Shown: positions 8,741-16,413, counted from the first letter of the stretch. The stretch is 64,000 nt of DNA from Mucilaginibacter sp. (GCF_028288205.1 NZ_JAQBOD010000036.1:31364-95363), one strand, 5' to 3'. Numbers and translations are program-made. The notes: generated by a model from the sequence alone, not told the origin.

Positions 8741-9904
8741 ATGATAGAACTAATCAGGGCATTAAATGAGGATCGTCCACTTTGTAGTAACCACATTACA
8801 GACAATCCTATAAAAGCATTTATAAAAAAAACAGGCAGTATAGGGGAATGTAGTTATTGCGGCAAGAAAAAAAACGTAACGTCTTTTATTAAAGTAGCAA
8901 GTTTCATTAAAAAAGGCATATTACGATTTTATGGGGATGCAAATAATGAAGGGTGCAGTTGGGATAAAGAAGAACAAAAATCCTTGGTAGCTACTTATGA
9001 TACGGAAGAACTTTTAAAGGATAAAATTAATCTTAGAGTAGATAATGATTTGCTAATGTGCGATTTGATAGATTATTTAGGTGATGGAACCTGGTGTAAG
9101 TTAGATCCCTATGGTGACGACGAAGACGAAGAGCTATCTTACAATTGGGACGAATTTAAAAGGGTAGTTAAGCATGTTTCACGTTACGTTTTTTTTGGTT
9201 CTAAACAGTTTAAATCCGGGATGAATGGGGCTTATGTAGACAACATATTGTATGAAATAGGAAAACGCGTTAATAAGCTCAAATTATTCAGTACGCTGGA
9301 ACCGGGAACAGACTTTTATAGATGCCGTCGACATTCCTTCAAAAAAAAACCGGTTAAGGCTGAAGATTTTACTTCTCCATCTAATGATGAAGCCAAATTT
9401 CCTAACCGCATGAGTCCTGCTGGGATATCTATGTTTTATGCAGCTTTTAATCCTGAAACAGCCTACGAAGAAACACTCGATCCAAATTCTAAATTCCCTA
9501 TCGAGATAATGAGCACCGGTGTATTTAAAAACAATAAAGAATTAACCTTAATAAACCTGGCAAGGTTACCGCCACTACCCAGCATATTTGATCAAAAAAA
9601 GTCAAGTGATTATTATAGTATGGTCTTTTTGGAGAAATTTGTTAATGATCTAAGTGCAACGGTGGCTAAAGATGGTAGTGAACATATTGAATATATACCA
9701 ACTCAAATAATTACGGAATATTTTCGGTACACACATGGCGACCTTACAGGTAAGATTATTGACGGAATTATTTATCCAAGTTCAAGAAACCCAGGAAATG
9801 AAGCGTGTGTATTATTTTTCGATCAAAGCCAGTGCCTCGAAAAAATGGATTTTTTAGCAAACAGAGTTCATAGAAAACCTATACCTCGTTTGACAATTAT
9901 CTAA
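8741..9904 (+). CDS. HEPN/RES-type N-terminal domain with C-terminal RES toxin domain
   Basis: 387 aa. The C-terminal half (~185-375) has the RES signature: FYRCRRH (R194), MSPAGISMFYAAFNPETAYEE (E239/E243) with the helix after it, YIPTQIITEYFR, and DGIIYPSSRN (S347/S348). RES domains of toxin-antitoxin systems degrade NAD+ and belong to the ADP-ribosyltransferase fold. The N-terminal half has paired cysteines (C15, C37, C40, C72) and resembles the HEPN/RES N-terminal family. No Xre-type antitoxin is adjacent, unlike classical RES modules; the upstream nuclease-WG protein is the only co-oriented partner. Abortive infection by NAD+ depletion is inferred. Confidence 0.75.
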   Translation: MIELIRALNEDRPLCSNHITDNPIKAFIKKTGSIGECSYCGKKKNVTSFIKVASFIKKGILRFYGDANNEGCSWDKEEQKSLVATYDTEELLKDKINLRVDNDLLMCDLIDYLGDGTWCKLDPYGDDEDEELSYNWDEFKRVVKHVSRYVFFGSKQFKSGMNGAYVDNILYEIGKRVNKLKLFSTLEPGTDFYRCRRHSFKKKPVKAEDFTSPSNDEAKFPNRMSPAGISMFYAAFNPETAYEETLDPNSKFPIEIMSTGVFKNNKELTLINLARLPPLPSIFDQKKSSDYYSMVFLEKFVNDLSATVAKDGSEHIEYIPTQIITEYFRYTHGDLTGKIIDGIIYPSSRNPGNEACVLFFDQSQCLEKMDFLANRVHRKPIPRLTII

Positions 9905-10181
9905 ATATAGATCCATATATTAATTTCGGATTTATTCTTTTCGTTAGTCTTCCCTAAAAATGAAGCCTTCATAACTTCATCATCAAAAGTATCAACGTTA
10001 CGAAAAAAATCATATTTTTATCGTATGGATAAAAAGAAATATGACGCTTTCAAAGATGAAGTGGCTAAGAAAACCATATCAGGATTAAATTTAACATTTC
10101 AGATAATCCATTTATAAATTAAAATTTCATAATAAGCTCAAACCCTATTTGGAATAAATGCACATTTAGGATATTCATAAT
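9905..10181. other. intergenic stretch with a possible 30-codon frame
   Basis: AT-rich. A frame of 30 codons runs 10025-10117 on the plus strand (MDKKKYDAFKDEV...), lacking any recognisable motif; it may be a gene remnant. Nothing else seen. Confidence 0.25.
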
Positions 10182-10427
10182 TTATTTTTCGAAGTTATTT
10201 GTTTTATCTATTTGGTGACCAAGTTCTTCAACCCAAGAATCTAAATAATATGTTATGCCGCCTTTATATACCCAGTTACCATTTCGTTTCACTATATCAA
10301 AATTTGCGATGTCAGCATCGAACGCGAACCTATAAATGTCCTCTTTGTCATATTGGAAAAAATTGATAGTGCCAGTTATTCTATCTCCGGATTCTCCAGT
10401 TAAAAAAAAACCAATAATAGGAATCAT
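10182..10427 (-). CDS. small hypothetical protein (81 aa)
   Basis: 81 aa starting MIPIIGFFLTGESGDRITGT, with several aromatic beta-strand-like segments (FDIVKRNGNWVYKGGITYYL) and a short helical end. It is convergent with the RES gene. Amino-acid composition looks protein-like, but there is no known family. Could be an immunity or accessory protein of the upstream pair, or unrelated cargo. Confidence 0.45.
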   Translation of the reverse strand: MIPIIGFFLTGESGDRITGTINFFQYDKEDIYRFAFDADIANFDIVKRNGNWVYKGGITYYLDSWVEELGHQIDKTNNFEK

Positions 10428-10629
10428 AATGTTTTATTTTCTGTAATAACAAATTTATGAATTAAATACTGAAAGCTAAATAAATTAAGAGCACAACTTT
10501 TCCGCACCGCCTATTATCAGTTTAACAGCTTGAAATATTCGACTCAAAATCAAAAAACTTAATATTATAGCATTTAATGATCCTTTACACACATCCCCCA
10601 TTTTTAACGCTTAGGCACCAAAAGCGCAA

Positions 10630-10728
10630 GGCGGATGAAAGGTCAAGGCCGAAGCACCGCTAAAAAACAAACAAATACCGCTTCGTTTATATAGCCTTGA
10701 ACTTTAAGTCCGCCGGTCGCTAACTTTG
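10630..10728 (+). ncRNA. structured repeat B, covarying copy of repeat A
   Basis: Stems GGCGGA (10630-10635)/TCCGCC (10709-10714), TCAAGGC (10643-10649)/GCCTTGA (10694-10700) and CGAAGC (10650-10655)/GCTTCG (10680-10685). The loop again holds AAAAAACAAACA and the 3' side of the inner stem is followed by TTTATATA, as in repeat A. A -7 box TAACTTTG lies at 10721-10728 with TTG 21 bp upstream (10697-10699). No gene follows on the plus strand, only hairpins. Confidence 0.6.
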
Positions 10729-10774
10729 CCGGACGCGGTGAAATGAGGATGTTTTTATTTGTGGGCGGGGCAAG

Positions 10775-10891
10775 GGCAAGTGTGTTGCGAAGCTTCACTC
10801 TTGCCGTGCATCAGGCAAAGCGGGTGAAGGAATGATCCCGGACTGCCGGGATTCATGGATGAACCTGCTTTGCCTGAATGGGTGGCTTTTT
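10775..10891 (+). ncRNA. two-hairpin structured region after repeat B
   Basis: Hairpin 1: GGCAAG (10775-10780) with CTTGCC (10800-10805) plus inner GTG/CAC pairs. Hairpin 2: CAGGCAAAGC (10812-10821) with GCTTTGCCTG (10867-10876), enclosing ATCCCGG/CCGGGAT (10835-10852). GGCTTTTTT follows at 10883-10891. Together with the promoter box at 10721-10728 it could be a ~150-nt small RNA. On the other strand it would form the transcript end of the mob operon. Confidence 0.4.
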
Positions 10892-11518
10892 TCAATTAGG
10901 CTGGTTTTTTAATGCTTTCAAACTATCCGCTTCTCTTTCAAGTTGTTTAATGCGTAATTCAGTTACCTGTCCTTTTTGATACCTCTTTATGCTGTCCGTC
11001 CTATAGCTGTTAATATCGGCTACCTTAAAACTATCAAGTTCATTAACCATATCCAGTTTGCCTGTTTTATCCTGTTTAATATAATTCCAGTACCACGAAT
11101 TACGGTATCGGGTGTTCTCGCTGTTCATATACCAATAAGGGAAACCAAACCAGCAGATAATGCAAGCCATTAAGGCCAGGGCTGTTAAAATCATAAAACG
11201 TTTGCCCATAATCTTTAAAAAGCTTTTACCGCCGTCCTCCGGCAATACCAGTATACGGTTTTTGGTGAACAGCTCATTAAGCTGCCTTTGTACTACATTT
11301 TTTATAGTGGTAAAACCATCAGCCACAATATTGTGTACTGGTAATAATTCCGGCGCGGGTGCTGTTACCTGTATGTTCTCTATCTTGCTTTTAAAGCCAT
11401 CTACTTTTTTATTTAGTTCATCAACTTTTGCAGGTAATACTTTAACCACTTCTTTTACTGCTTGTAATTCTTTGGTGAAATCTTCCATCACCGAATTAAA
11501 ATTTGTTTCGTTTATCAT
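10892..11518 (-). CDS. mob-operon membrane protein with coiled coils
   Basis: 208 aa. Residues ~10-50 form a coiled coil, a single membrane helix lies at ~108-128 (FMILTALALMACIICWFGF), and the C-terminal ~165-205 is again helical. It overlaps the relaxase gene by 4 bp (ATGA), so it is translationally coupled to the mobA/mobC operon. Such a protein may link the relaxosome to the membrane (inference). Family not recognised. Confidence 0.7.
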   Translation of the reverse strand: MINETNFNSVMEDFTKELQAVKEVVKVLPAKVDELNKKVDGFKSKIENIQVTAPAPELLPVHNIVADGFTTIKNVVQRQLNELFTKNRILVLPEDGGKSFLKIMGKRFMILTALALMACIICWFGFPYWYMNSENTRYRNSWYWNYIKQDKTGKLDMVNELDSFKVADINSYRTDSIKRYQKGQVTELRIKQLEREADSLKALKNQPN

Positions 11519-12402
11519 AATCTAAATCCTCCCGATTGTTTAATTTCCTGTTTATCCTCTTGTTGTTTTTTCAATTGTTCTTCTCTTTGCGATCTTAAAA
11601 TCGTTTCCCTAAGTTGTTGAGCCAGGCTTGGCTTTTGTTGTTCCTCTTGTTGCATCTGTCTGTTTTGTGCTAATTGCTTTGCAATTTTCAATAAAGGATA
11701 ACCAACCTGACTGCCTTTAAACCTGACTGCTTGTGCATCTGTAAAAGCGATACCCCTGCCCAATTCGACTTCATAGCCTTTTGCAGTAATCTTATTCTGA
11801 AATTCTTTCATGGTTGTGGATTGCTTTAAGAATTTAGCAATAGCCTCTTTTAATGCTTCTTTACGGATATCCTGACGTGGCAATATCCTTTCTTCTTTAG
11901 ACAGAAACCTACGTGGGCTAAGCACTTGTTGCAATTGGTGCTTCCTTTCCATGCTTCGGCAAAAGTTTGCCATCCGTTTGTAGTTGTTGCTGTCGGAAAC
12001 CGTTTTTGCATCATATCCAACCCTATTAGCCACAATATGCAAATGTTGGTGCTGCCGGTCGGCATGCTCTATAACCACATACTGGTTATTTTCAAACCCA
12101 AAGTCTTTAGCCATTTGCTTACCAATATCAATTTTATCCTGGTTGCTTAACTGATCTGAATGGGCAAAGCTTAAAGAGGCATGTAATACTGGTTTAGATA
12201 GCTTCGGGTTTAAATACCGTACTTCATTGAACTGCTGTATCAGTTCTTTTTTATTACCGAAGCATTGATTATAGCAAATAACCTGCGCCTGCTTTTTCTC
12301 CTGTTCTATTTCCTGCAACGCTTTACTCTGTTGTAATCTGCCTTCATGCAGGTAGTTTAAACATCCCCGGAAACTTTTTCCTGTGCTTATCTTACCGATC
12401 AT
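11515..12402 (-). CDS. relaxase/mobilization nuclease (MobA-type)
   Basis: 295 aa. The relaxase histidine motif is visible as EHADRQHQHLHIVANRV (H113, H118, H120, H122), which binds the metal for nicking at oriT. The N-terminus (MIGKISTGKSFRGCLNYLHEG) holds a candidate catalytic Tyr (Y17). Typical of the MOBP relaxases of Bacteroidota mobilizable elements. It overlaps mobC upstream and the membrane protein downstream by 4 bp each, forming a tight operon read leftwards. The oriT is expected just upstream of mobC. Confidence 0.9.
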   Translation of the reverse strand: MIGKISTGKSFRGCLNYLHEGRLQQSKALQEIEQEKKQAQVICYNQCFGNKKELIQQFNEVRYLNPKLSKPVLHASLSFAHSDQLSNQDKIDIGKQMAKDFGFENNQYVVIEHADRQHQHLHIVANRVGYDAKTVSDSNNYKRMANFCRSMERKHQLQQVLSPRRFLSKEERILPRQDIRKEALKEAIAKFLKQSTTMKEFQNKITAKGYEVELGRGIAFTDAQAVRFKGSQVGYPLLKIAKQLAQNRQMQQEEQQKPSLAQQLRETILRSQREEQLKKQQEDKQEIKQSGGFRL

Positions 12403-12773
12403 TGTAAATAGTCTTTAATATCCGTAACTAACTGTTGCAGGCTTGTGCTTTGCTGGTTTAGCCTTGCACGTTCAAGTACGCTTAATTCATCAAAGCTATT
12501 TCGCTTTTTAGCGATTTGGTTAAGATTGGCGGCTATGTGGTTTAGTGTTCCCGTTAACTGTAATACGTCTCGATGCAAAGTTTTAACCCTGAATTTTACC
12601 GCTCCTTTCAAGCCCATTTCCCGCAAGTATTCCGATACGCTTAAACCAACCTGTTTCGCTTTGTTTTCAATCTGCATACCTTCAAAAAAGGAACACTTAA
12701 CGGAAAGCGTTCGCAATCGCTTTACTTCTTTTGGCGGCCTGCCGCCTTTGTTTATTTTTGGCTTTTCAAGCAT
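12399..12773 (-). CDS. MobC-like relaxosome accessory protein
   Basis: 124 aa, ribbon-helix-helix type. KPKINKGGRPPKEVKRLRTLSVKCSF is the usual basic start; FRVKTLHRDVLQLTGTLNHIAANLNQIA is the MobC core. Family members bind oriT and help the relaxase nick. First gene of the operon; overlaps the relaxase by 4 bp. Confidence 0.85.
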   Translation of the reverse strand: MLEKPKINKGGRPPKEVKRLRTLSVKCSFFEGMQIENKAKQVGLSVSEYLREMGLKGAVKFRVKTLHRDVLQLTGTLNHIAANLNQIAKKRNSFDELSVLERARLNQQSTSLQQLVTDIKDYLQ

Positions 12774-12802
12774 CTTTAAATCCTTTCCTGTCTTAAAAAA
12801 CT

Positions 12803-12856
12803 CCCCATGAATGCGATAGCATGAATGGGGCCAGCAAGTTTTGGTAACACCAAAAC
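12803..12856. other. oriT candidate: two adjacent palindromes upstream of mobC
   Basis: Palindrome 1 (12803-12830) is CCCCAT-ga-ATGC, a 4-nt loop, GCAT-ga-ATGGGG. Palindrome 2 (12838-12856) is GTTTTGGT-aac-ACCAAAAC. They lie 30 bp upstream of the mobC start, where oriT of such modules is found. The nick site itself cannot be read. Confidence 0.5.
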
Positions 12857-12891
12857 ATAGCTCATACTTTAGCAGGGTAATTCAGGAGATA

Positions 12892-13278
12892 GGTGAATGA
12901 GTAACTAACACAAACCTGCAGCACCATCATGTGTATGCGTAGCAAGATCTTACCATCCCGATCAGAGGATTACAAGAGCAGAGGCAAGAGTACCAAACAT
13001 TAACCTGCAGCACCTAAAAGGATGTATGCATAGCGAGATATCACCTTGTTTTTGTAATGCAAACAGGAGGCCTGGCCCGAGAGTACCTAACATAGCTTTG
13101 CAGCAAGACCTTTTGCATGTCTAGCCAGATATTACCTCTCAGGTCTCCTGTTTCGTTTATTTGTAGTGATTAGTAAACAATAAGATATTGATATAGAGAG
13201 GGAACGGCAAAAGAGCATCCACATAGCTTGCAACATCGTAGTAATGATGTATGCCTGAGCAAGAACTTACCATTGCCG
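12892..13278 (+). ncRNA. tandem array of four covarying structured repeats upstream of IS110 recombinase
   Basis: Units at 12892-12959, 12983-13050, 13074-13145 and 13205-13278. Each has an outer stem whose sequence differs but still pairs (unit 2 GGCAAG/CTTGTT; unit 3 GGCC-c-GAGAG/CTCTC-a-GGTC; unit 4 CGGCAA/TTGCCG; unit 1 weaker). A 5' strand like AGTACCnAACAT follows, then an inner hairpin of the form GCA-R-CA..TG-TA-TGC (units 1, 2 and 4), then a 3' strand TAGCnAGATnTTACC. G-T pairs occur only if the plus strand is read as RNA, the same strand as the recombinase. Guide-like internal loops recall bridge RNAs of IS110, but four units in tandem are not something I know. Confidence 0.65.
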
Positions 13279-13398
13279 GATTCTTATCCATGAGTCTCAA
13301 TAGTATTTTAAGCCGGGGATAGTTCCCTGAGCCTGTGTAGAATATGAGTATAGACTGTGGGATATATCTCTCTGTTTCGATTCTGTAATAATTCGATT

Positions 13399-14409
13399 AT
13401 GAGCAAAAAAGTAACATTGAAGCAGTGCCTGGGTATAGACGTATCCATGAAGAAGATCGATTGCTGCCTGTCCTTCTACACAGAAGACCTGAAGATCAAA
13501 GTGGTGGCAACCAGCGGGTTTGAAAACAGCACTGACGGGTTTGTAAAGCTCCGGGAGTGGTTAAACAGGAAGCAGGATAATGCCCTTGTTTTGCATGTCA
13601 ATATGGAGGCGACGGGTACCTACCACGAAGAAGCCGCCTATTTTCTTGCCGGTGTAGGTTACCGGTTGAGCGTTATCCAGCCCACGAAGGGCAAACAGTA
13701 TGCCAAGAGCCTGGATGAGAAGAATAAGACGGACAAGATCGATGCAGGTATGCTGGCCCGTATGGGCCTGGAACGGGAACTTATGCCCTGGAGCCGGCCC
13801 AATGAGCAGCTGCGCCTGTTAAAAAGAATGAGCAGGGAACGCATCGGTTTGATCCGGGACAGAAACGCCTTAACCAACCAGTTACATGCCTTGAACCATT
13901 CTTTCGATGCTTTTCGCGATAGCGTGGAGCGCCTGAAAGAACGGATTGCTTTAGCAACCAAACAGCTTAGTGAGATCGAAGCGCAAATGCGTGACCTTAC
14001 AGAAAGTGACCCTGAACTCTCCAAGCGAACCAAACACGTGATCACCATTCCGGGGGTCAACTTTGTTACTGCAATTACCGTGATTGCTGAAACCGATGGT
14101 TTTGCCAATGTCGGTAACAGGCGGCAGCTCGTCAGTTATGTAGGTTTGGATGTGGTCATGAAAGAATCAGGTACGCTAACCTGGCGGCCACATATATCCA
14201 AGCGGGGTAATGCTTACATCAGGGCAGGGTTATATATGGCTGCTGTCAGTTCCATCATTCACAACAAAACCCTAAAGACCTATTTTAACCGGCTTAAAGA
14301 TAATGGCAAACCGGGAAAGACGGGTATCGTTGCCCTGGAACGAAAACTGCTCGTCCTGATCTACACGCTTTATAAAAACGGTCAGGATTATAGCCCGGAT
14401 CATACGTAG
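13399..14409 (+). CDS. IS110-family DEDD recombinase
   Basis: 336 aa from the ATG at 13399 (MSKKVTLKQCLGIDVSMKKI); an upstream ATG at 13357 adds 14 unlikely residues. The N-terminal RuvC-like domain shows LGIDVS (first D), MEATGTYHEEAAYFL (E) and EKNKTDKIDAGMLARM (DxxD). A central coiled coil spans ~165-205. The C-terminal Tnp_20 domain has IPGVNFVTAITVIAE, LVSYVGLDVV and KRGNAYIRAGLYMAAVSSI with the candidate catalytic Ser. IS110 enzymes are guided by a bridge RNA encoded in a non-coding end of the element; the structured array lies upstream on the same strand. Codon use is more GC-rich than the toxin cargo. Confidence 0.92.
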   Translation: MSKKVTLKQCLGIDVSMKKIDCCLSFYTEDLKIKVVATSGFENSTDGFVKLREWLNRKQDNALVLHVNMEATGTYHEEAAYFLAGVGYRLSVIQPTKGKQYAKSLDEKNKTDKIDAGMLARMGLERELMPWSRPNEQLRLLKRMSRERIGLIRDRNALTNQLHALNHSFDAFRDSVERLKERIALATKQLSEIEAQMRDLTESDPELSKRTKHVITIPGVNFVTAITVIAETDGFANVGNRRQLVSYVGLDVVMKESGTLTWRPHISKRGNAYIRAGLYMAAVSSIIHNKTLKTYFNRLKDNGKPGKTGIVALERKLLVLIYTLYKNGQDYSPDHT

Positions 14410-14445
14410 CACAAGGTAAGATCAGGCAGCTTTTTTAAAAAAGAA

Positions 14446-14465
14446 TAGCCCGTAAAAACGGGCTA
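14446..14465. terminator. hairpin between IS110 recombinase and BtgB-like gene
   Basis: TAGCCCG, loop of 6 A-rich bases, CGGGCTA. Can terminate transcription of the recombinase, or of the leftward mobilization genes. Confidence 0.55.
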
Positions 14466-14552
14466 TAGTAGATGGTCTTTGCCCTAATGGTAGGTCATAA
14501 CCTCTGATACTGTAAAGATAAGCATTATTCTGTTTTTATAATACAGCTTGGT

Positions 14553-15527
14553 TCAGCGCGTGATCTGCTGGCCCTGTGATCTTTTCTTTCTTTTTTTCTT
14601 TTGCTCGGAATCGCTCTCCGGGACGATATTGGTACCTGCGGTATACAACGGTTCCAGCATTACTTCCAGAAAACCCGCCGCTGTCTTGCCTGCTGCGGCC
14701 AGCATACCGGTAGTAGTTGTGAACAAACCTTCCGCAATACCCTGGGCAAGTTCGTTCGCCACCGATCTGCTCTGGTAGTTCCGCGAAGCGCCCTCGGTCA
14801 ATACGCCCAACTGTTCTCGCTGCGCCAGGTTGCCATTATGATGGATATTAGCGTAAGCCATGGTGTCTTTAAGCTGCCTGTCAAACGAAAACAGGCTGTC
14901 GAACAGCGTTTCGCCGCTCTGCTTGAACGCCACCCGGTCAAACTGGCCCATCTTTTTAGAGTGCTCCGCATTCTTGCCCCGTGAGGTGTTCATCGGGCTA
15001 AGCTTGATCTTATTACTGGCATCCTTACGGCTGACAATGACCTGTATATGCATTTGCTCACCCTCTTTGCGCTCGCCCCGTTGCTTCAGGCCTTGTTTGA
15101 CCTCCGGGTCTTTGTGGCTGTAGTAACGGTAGTTTTCCAGCTTGGCGAACCATACCAAGTCTTCGTGGCTGTTGACACCATCCCGGTTGAAGTTCCGGGC
15201 GTAGGCATCCATCACCCTGACCGCAAACCCTTTCATTTGTTCTTTAGCACCATCCCCGCCATATTGCTCTTTTAGAAACGCGATCTCTTTCTGGCTTGGG
15301 CTGATATTGACCAGGAAGAATTTGGCATCGTCCTTACCCAATTTGGCAATATTGCTGTCGATCCTCGCTTTGACCTCGTAAGGTTTGATCCTGATCTGCT
15401 GGCCATTAAACCAGTATTCAGGCTCCTGTTTGTGATCGAGCCTGTTTTCTTTTTCCAGGTAATGGACCAGGCCGCCGCTGCTGCCTTTATTGGCAGCTTC
15501 CTTGTTATCGGTAATATTGATAAACAT
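14553..15527 (-). CDS. BtgB-like mobilization protein (DUF5712-type)
   Basis: 324 aa. The start MFINITDNKEAANKGSSGGLVHYLEKENR is the hallmark of this Bacteroidota mobilization family. A conserved EQMHIQVIVSRKD segment may hold the relaxase His. The C-terminal ~235-300 is Ala/Gly-rich and helical, and it ends in a Lys/Arg tail. It follows the BtgA-like gene by 27 bp in the same direction, as in btgAB of Bacteroides elements. Exact family assignment is from memory of the N-terminal pattern. Confidence 0.75.
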   Translation of the reverse strand: MFINITDNKEAANKGSSGGLVHYLEKENRLDHKQEPEYWFNGQQIRIKPYEVKARIDSNIAKLGKDDAKFFLVNISPSQKEIAFLKEQYGGDGAKEQMKGFAVRVMDAYARNFNRDGVNSHEDLVWFAKLENYRYYSHKDPEVKQGLKQRGERKEGEQMHIQVIVSRKDASNKIKLSPMNTSRGKNAEHSKKMGQFDRVAFKQSGETLFDSLFSFDRQLKDTMAYANIHHNGNLAQREQLGVLTEGASRNYQSRSVANELAQGIAEGLFTTTTGMLAAAGKTAAGFLEVMLEPLYTAGTNIVPESDSEQKKKRKKRSQGQQITR

Positions 15528-15554
15528 ACAAGCTTCCTACTACTGATTTATTAC

Positions 15555-16106
15555 TTACAATAAACTGATCTGCGCTTTGGTCACGGCGATCAACTCTTCT
15601 TTTTCCCTGCCAGGTGTCATCATTCCAAAAGCATCCCTCGACTTAATATAGCTGTCCAGAATGAACATAAACTGCGACTTGAGCGCTTCCTTGCTTTTAA
15701 GCCCTTTCTGCATCGTATCCATGATCATCCCGATGGCGTTTAGCTTCCCGTCCTGGGTATTTTGATTATTCAGCAGGTCGGTATTAGCCTTGAGTATTTG
15801 GGTATTAAAGCGTTCGATGATCTTGCCTTGCGATACAGACACCCTGTCCATTTCTGTTTTGATCGGGATGAGCAGCATGTTCTCCTGGCTTTTAATGAAA
15901 CCAATGTACTGCTGGTGGTTCTTCATCAGCGCATTCTTTAACAACTCATCATTCAGGTCCAGCGGGTCTTTCTTGCTTTTATAAAAGTAATCGACCATTT
16001 GGATAAAGACCTGGCGCTTTGTGCGGCCCAATTTAAGGGCGATCTTTTCGAACTTTTGATCTACCGTAATAGGGTATCTAACTGATCTCACATTAATATC
16101 TTCCAT
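15555..16106 (-). CDS. BfmA/BtgA-like mobilization protein
   Basis: 183 aa. The N-terminus (SVRYPITVDQKFEKIALKLGRTKRQVFIQMVDYFYKS) is a ribbon-helix-helix-like DNA-binding segment, followed by a long helical region. This pattern fits BfmA/BtgA relaxosome proteins that bind oriT. It is the first gene of a two-gene mobilization operon with the BtgB-like gene, and the iteron- and hairpin-rich region lies just upstream. Confidence 0.75.
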   Translation of the reverse strand: MEDINVRSVRYPITVDQKFEKIALKLGRTKRQVFIQMVDYFYKSKKDPLDLNDELLKNALMKNHQQYIGFIKSQENMLLIPIKTEMDRVSVSQGKIIERFNTQILKANTDLLNNQNTQDGKLNAIGMIMDTMQKGLKSKEALKSQFMFILDSYIKSRDAFGMMTPGREKEELIAVTKAQISLL

Positions 16107-16168
16107 CGTAAATCCTTTCTTTGACCGGCTTAGCTGTTTATACAGTTAAACCTTTATGCCGATATATA

Positions 16169-16413
16169 GGATACCCCGAAGTATCCTGTTTTCTTTTCTC
16201 TCATAGGCAAAAACGCCCTAAAGTATCCCCGGAGGATACGTAAAACCCCCGTAGCGAAGCGTAGGGCAAGCAAAGTAGGGCTCTGCCCAACTTCCGCTTG
16301 CTCCTTATGCTTTCGCATAAGGACGAGACATTATCCCGGTACAAAGTACCCGGATACAAAACCTCGCGGCACAAACTCCCCAGGTACAAAATCTCGCGGT
16401 ATAAAATAAAACA
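16169..16413. other. second oriT/origin candidate: hairpins and iteron-like repeats
   Basis: Within 16107-16606 (no gene): GGATAC/GTATCC (16169-16186) and the reverse GTATCC/GGATAC (16223-16239); a long hairpin GCAAGC (16266-16271)/GCTTGC (16296-16301) with inner AAGT-GGGC/GCCC-ACTT; CCTTATGC/GCATAAGG (16303-16322). Then come five ~15-nt direct repeats of the type CGGnACAAAnnCCcG at 16337-16412. Location directly upstream of btgA fits an oriT; the iterons could also serve replication of the excised circle. Confidence 0.5.

Larger units (their letters stand above)
12857..14430 (+). mobile_element. IS110-family element (ends not determined)
   Basis: The recombinase gene at 13399-14409 plus about 500 bp of upstream non-coding DNA. 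IS110 elements lack terminal inverted repeats, so the ends cannot be drawn by eye. The limits given are the nearest flanking features: the oriT-like palindromes on the left and the sequence just after the stop codon on the right. Confidence 0.5.

Noticed and set aside
12892..13278. Array read as integron attC sites or a CRISPR
   Set aside because: No RYYYAAC/GTTRRRY pairs and no integron integrase; repeats are not identical and have no uniform spacers or cas genes.
14601..15275. Plus-strand frames over the BtgB-like gene
   Set aside because: Shadows of a well-supported minus-strand gene; Cys/Ser/Leu-rich nonsense composition.
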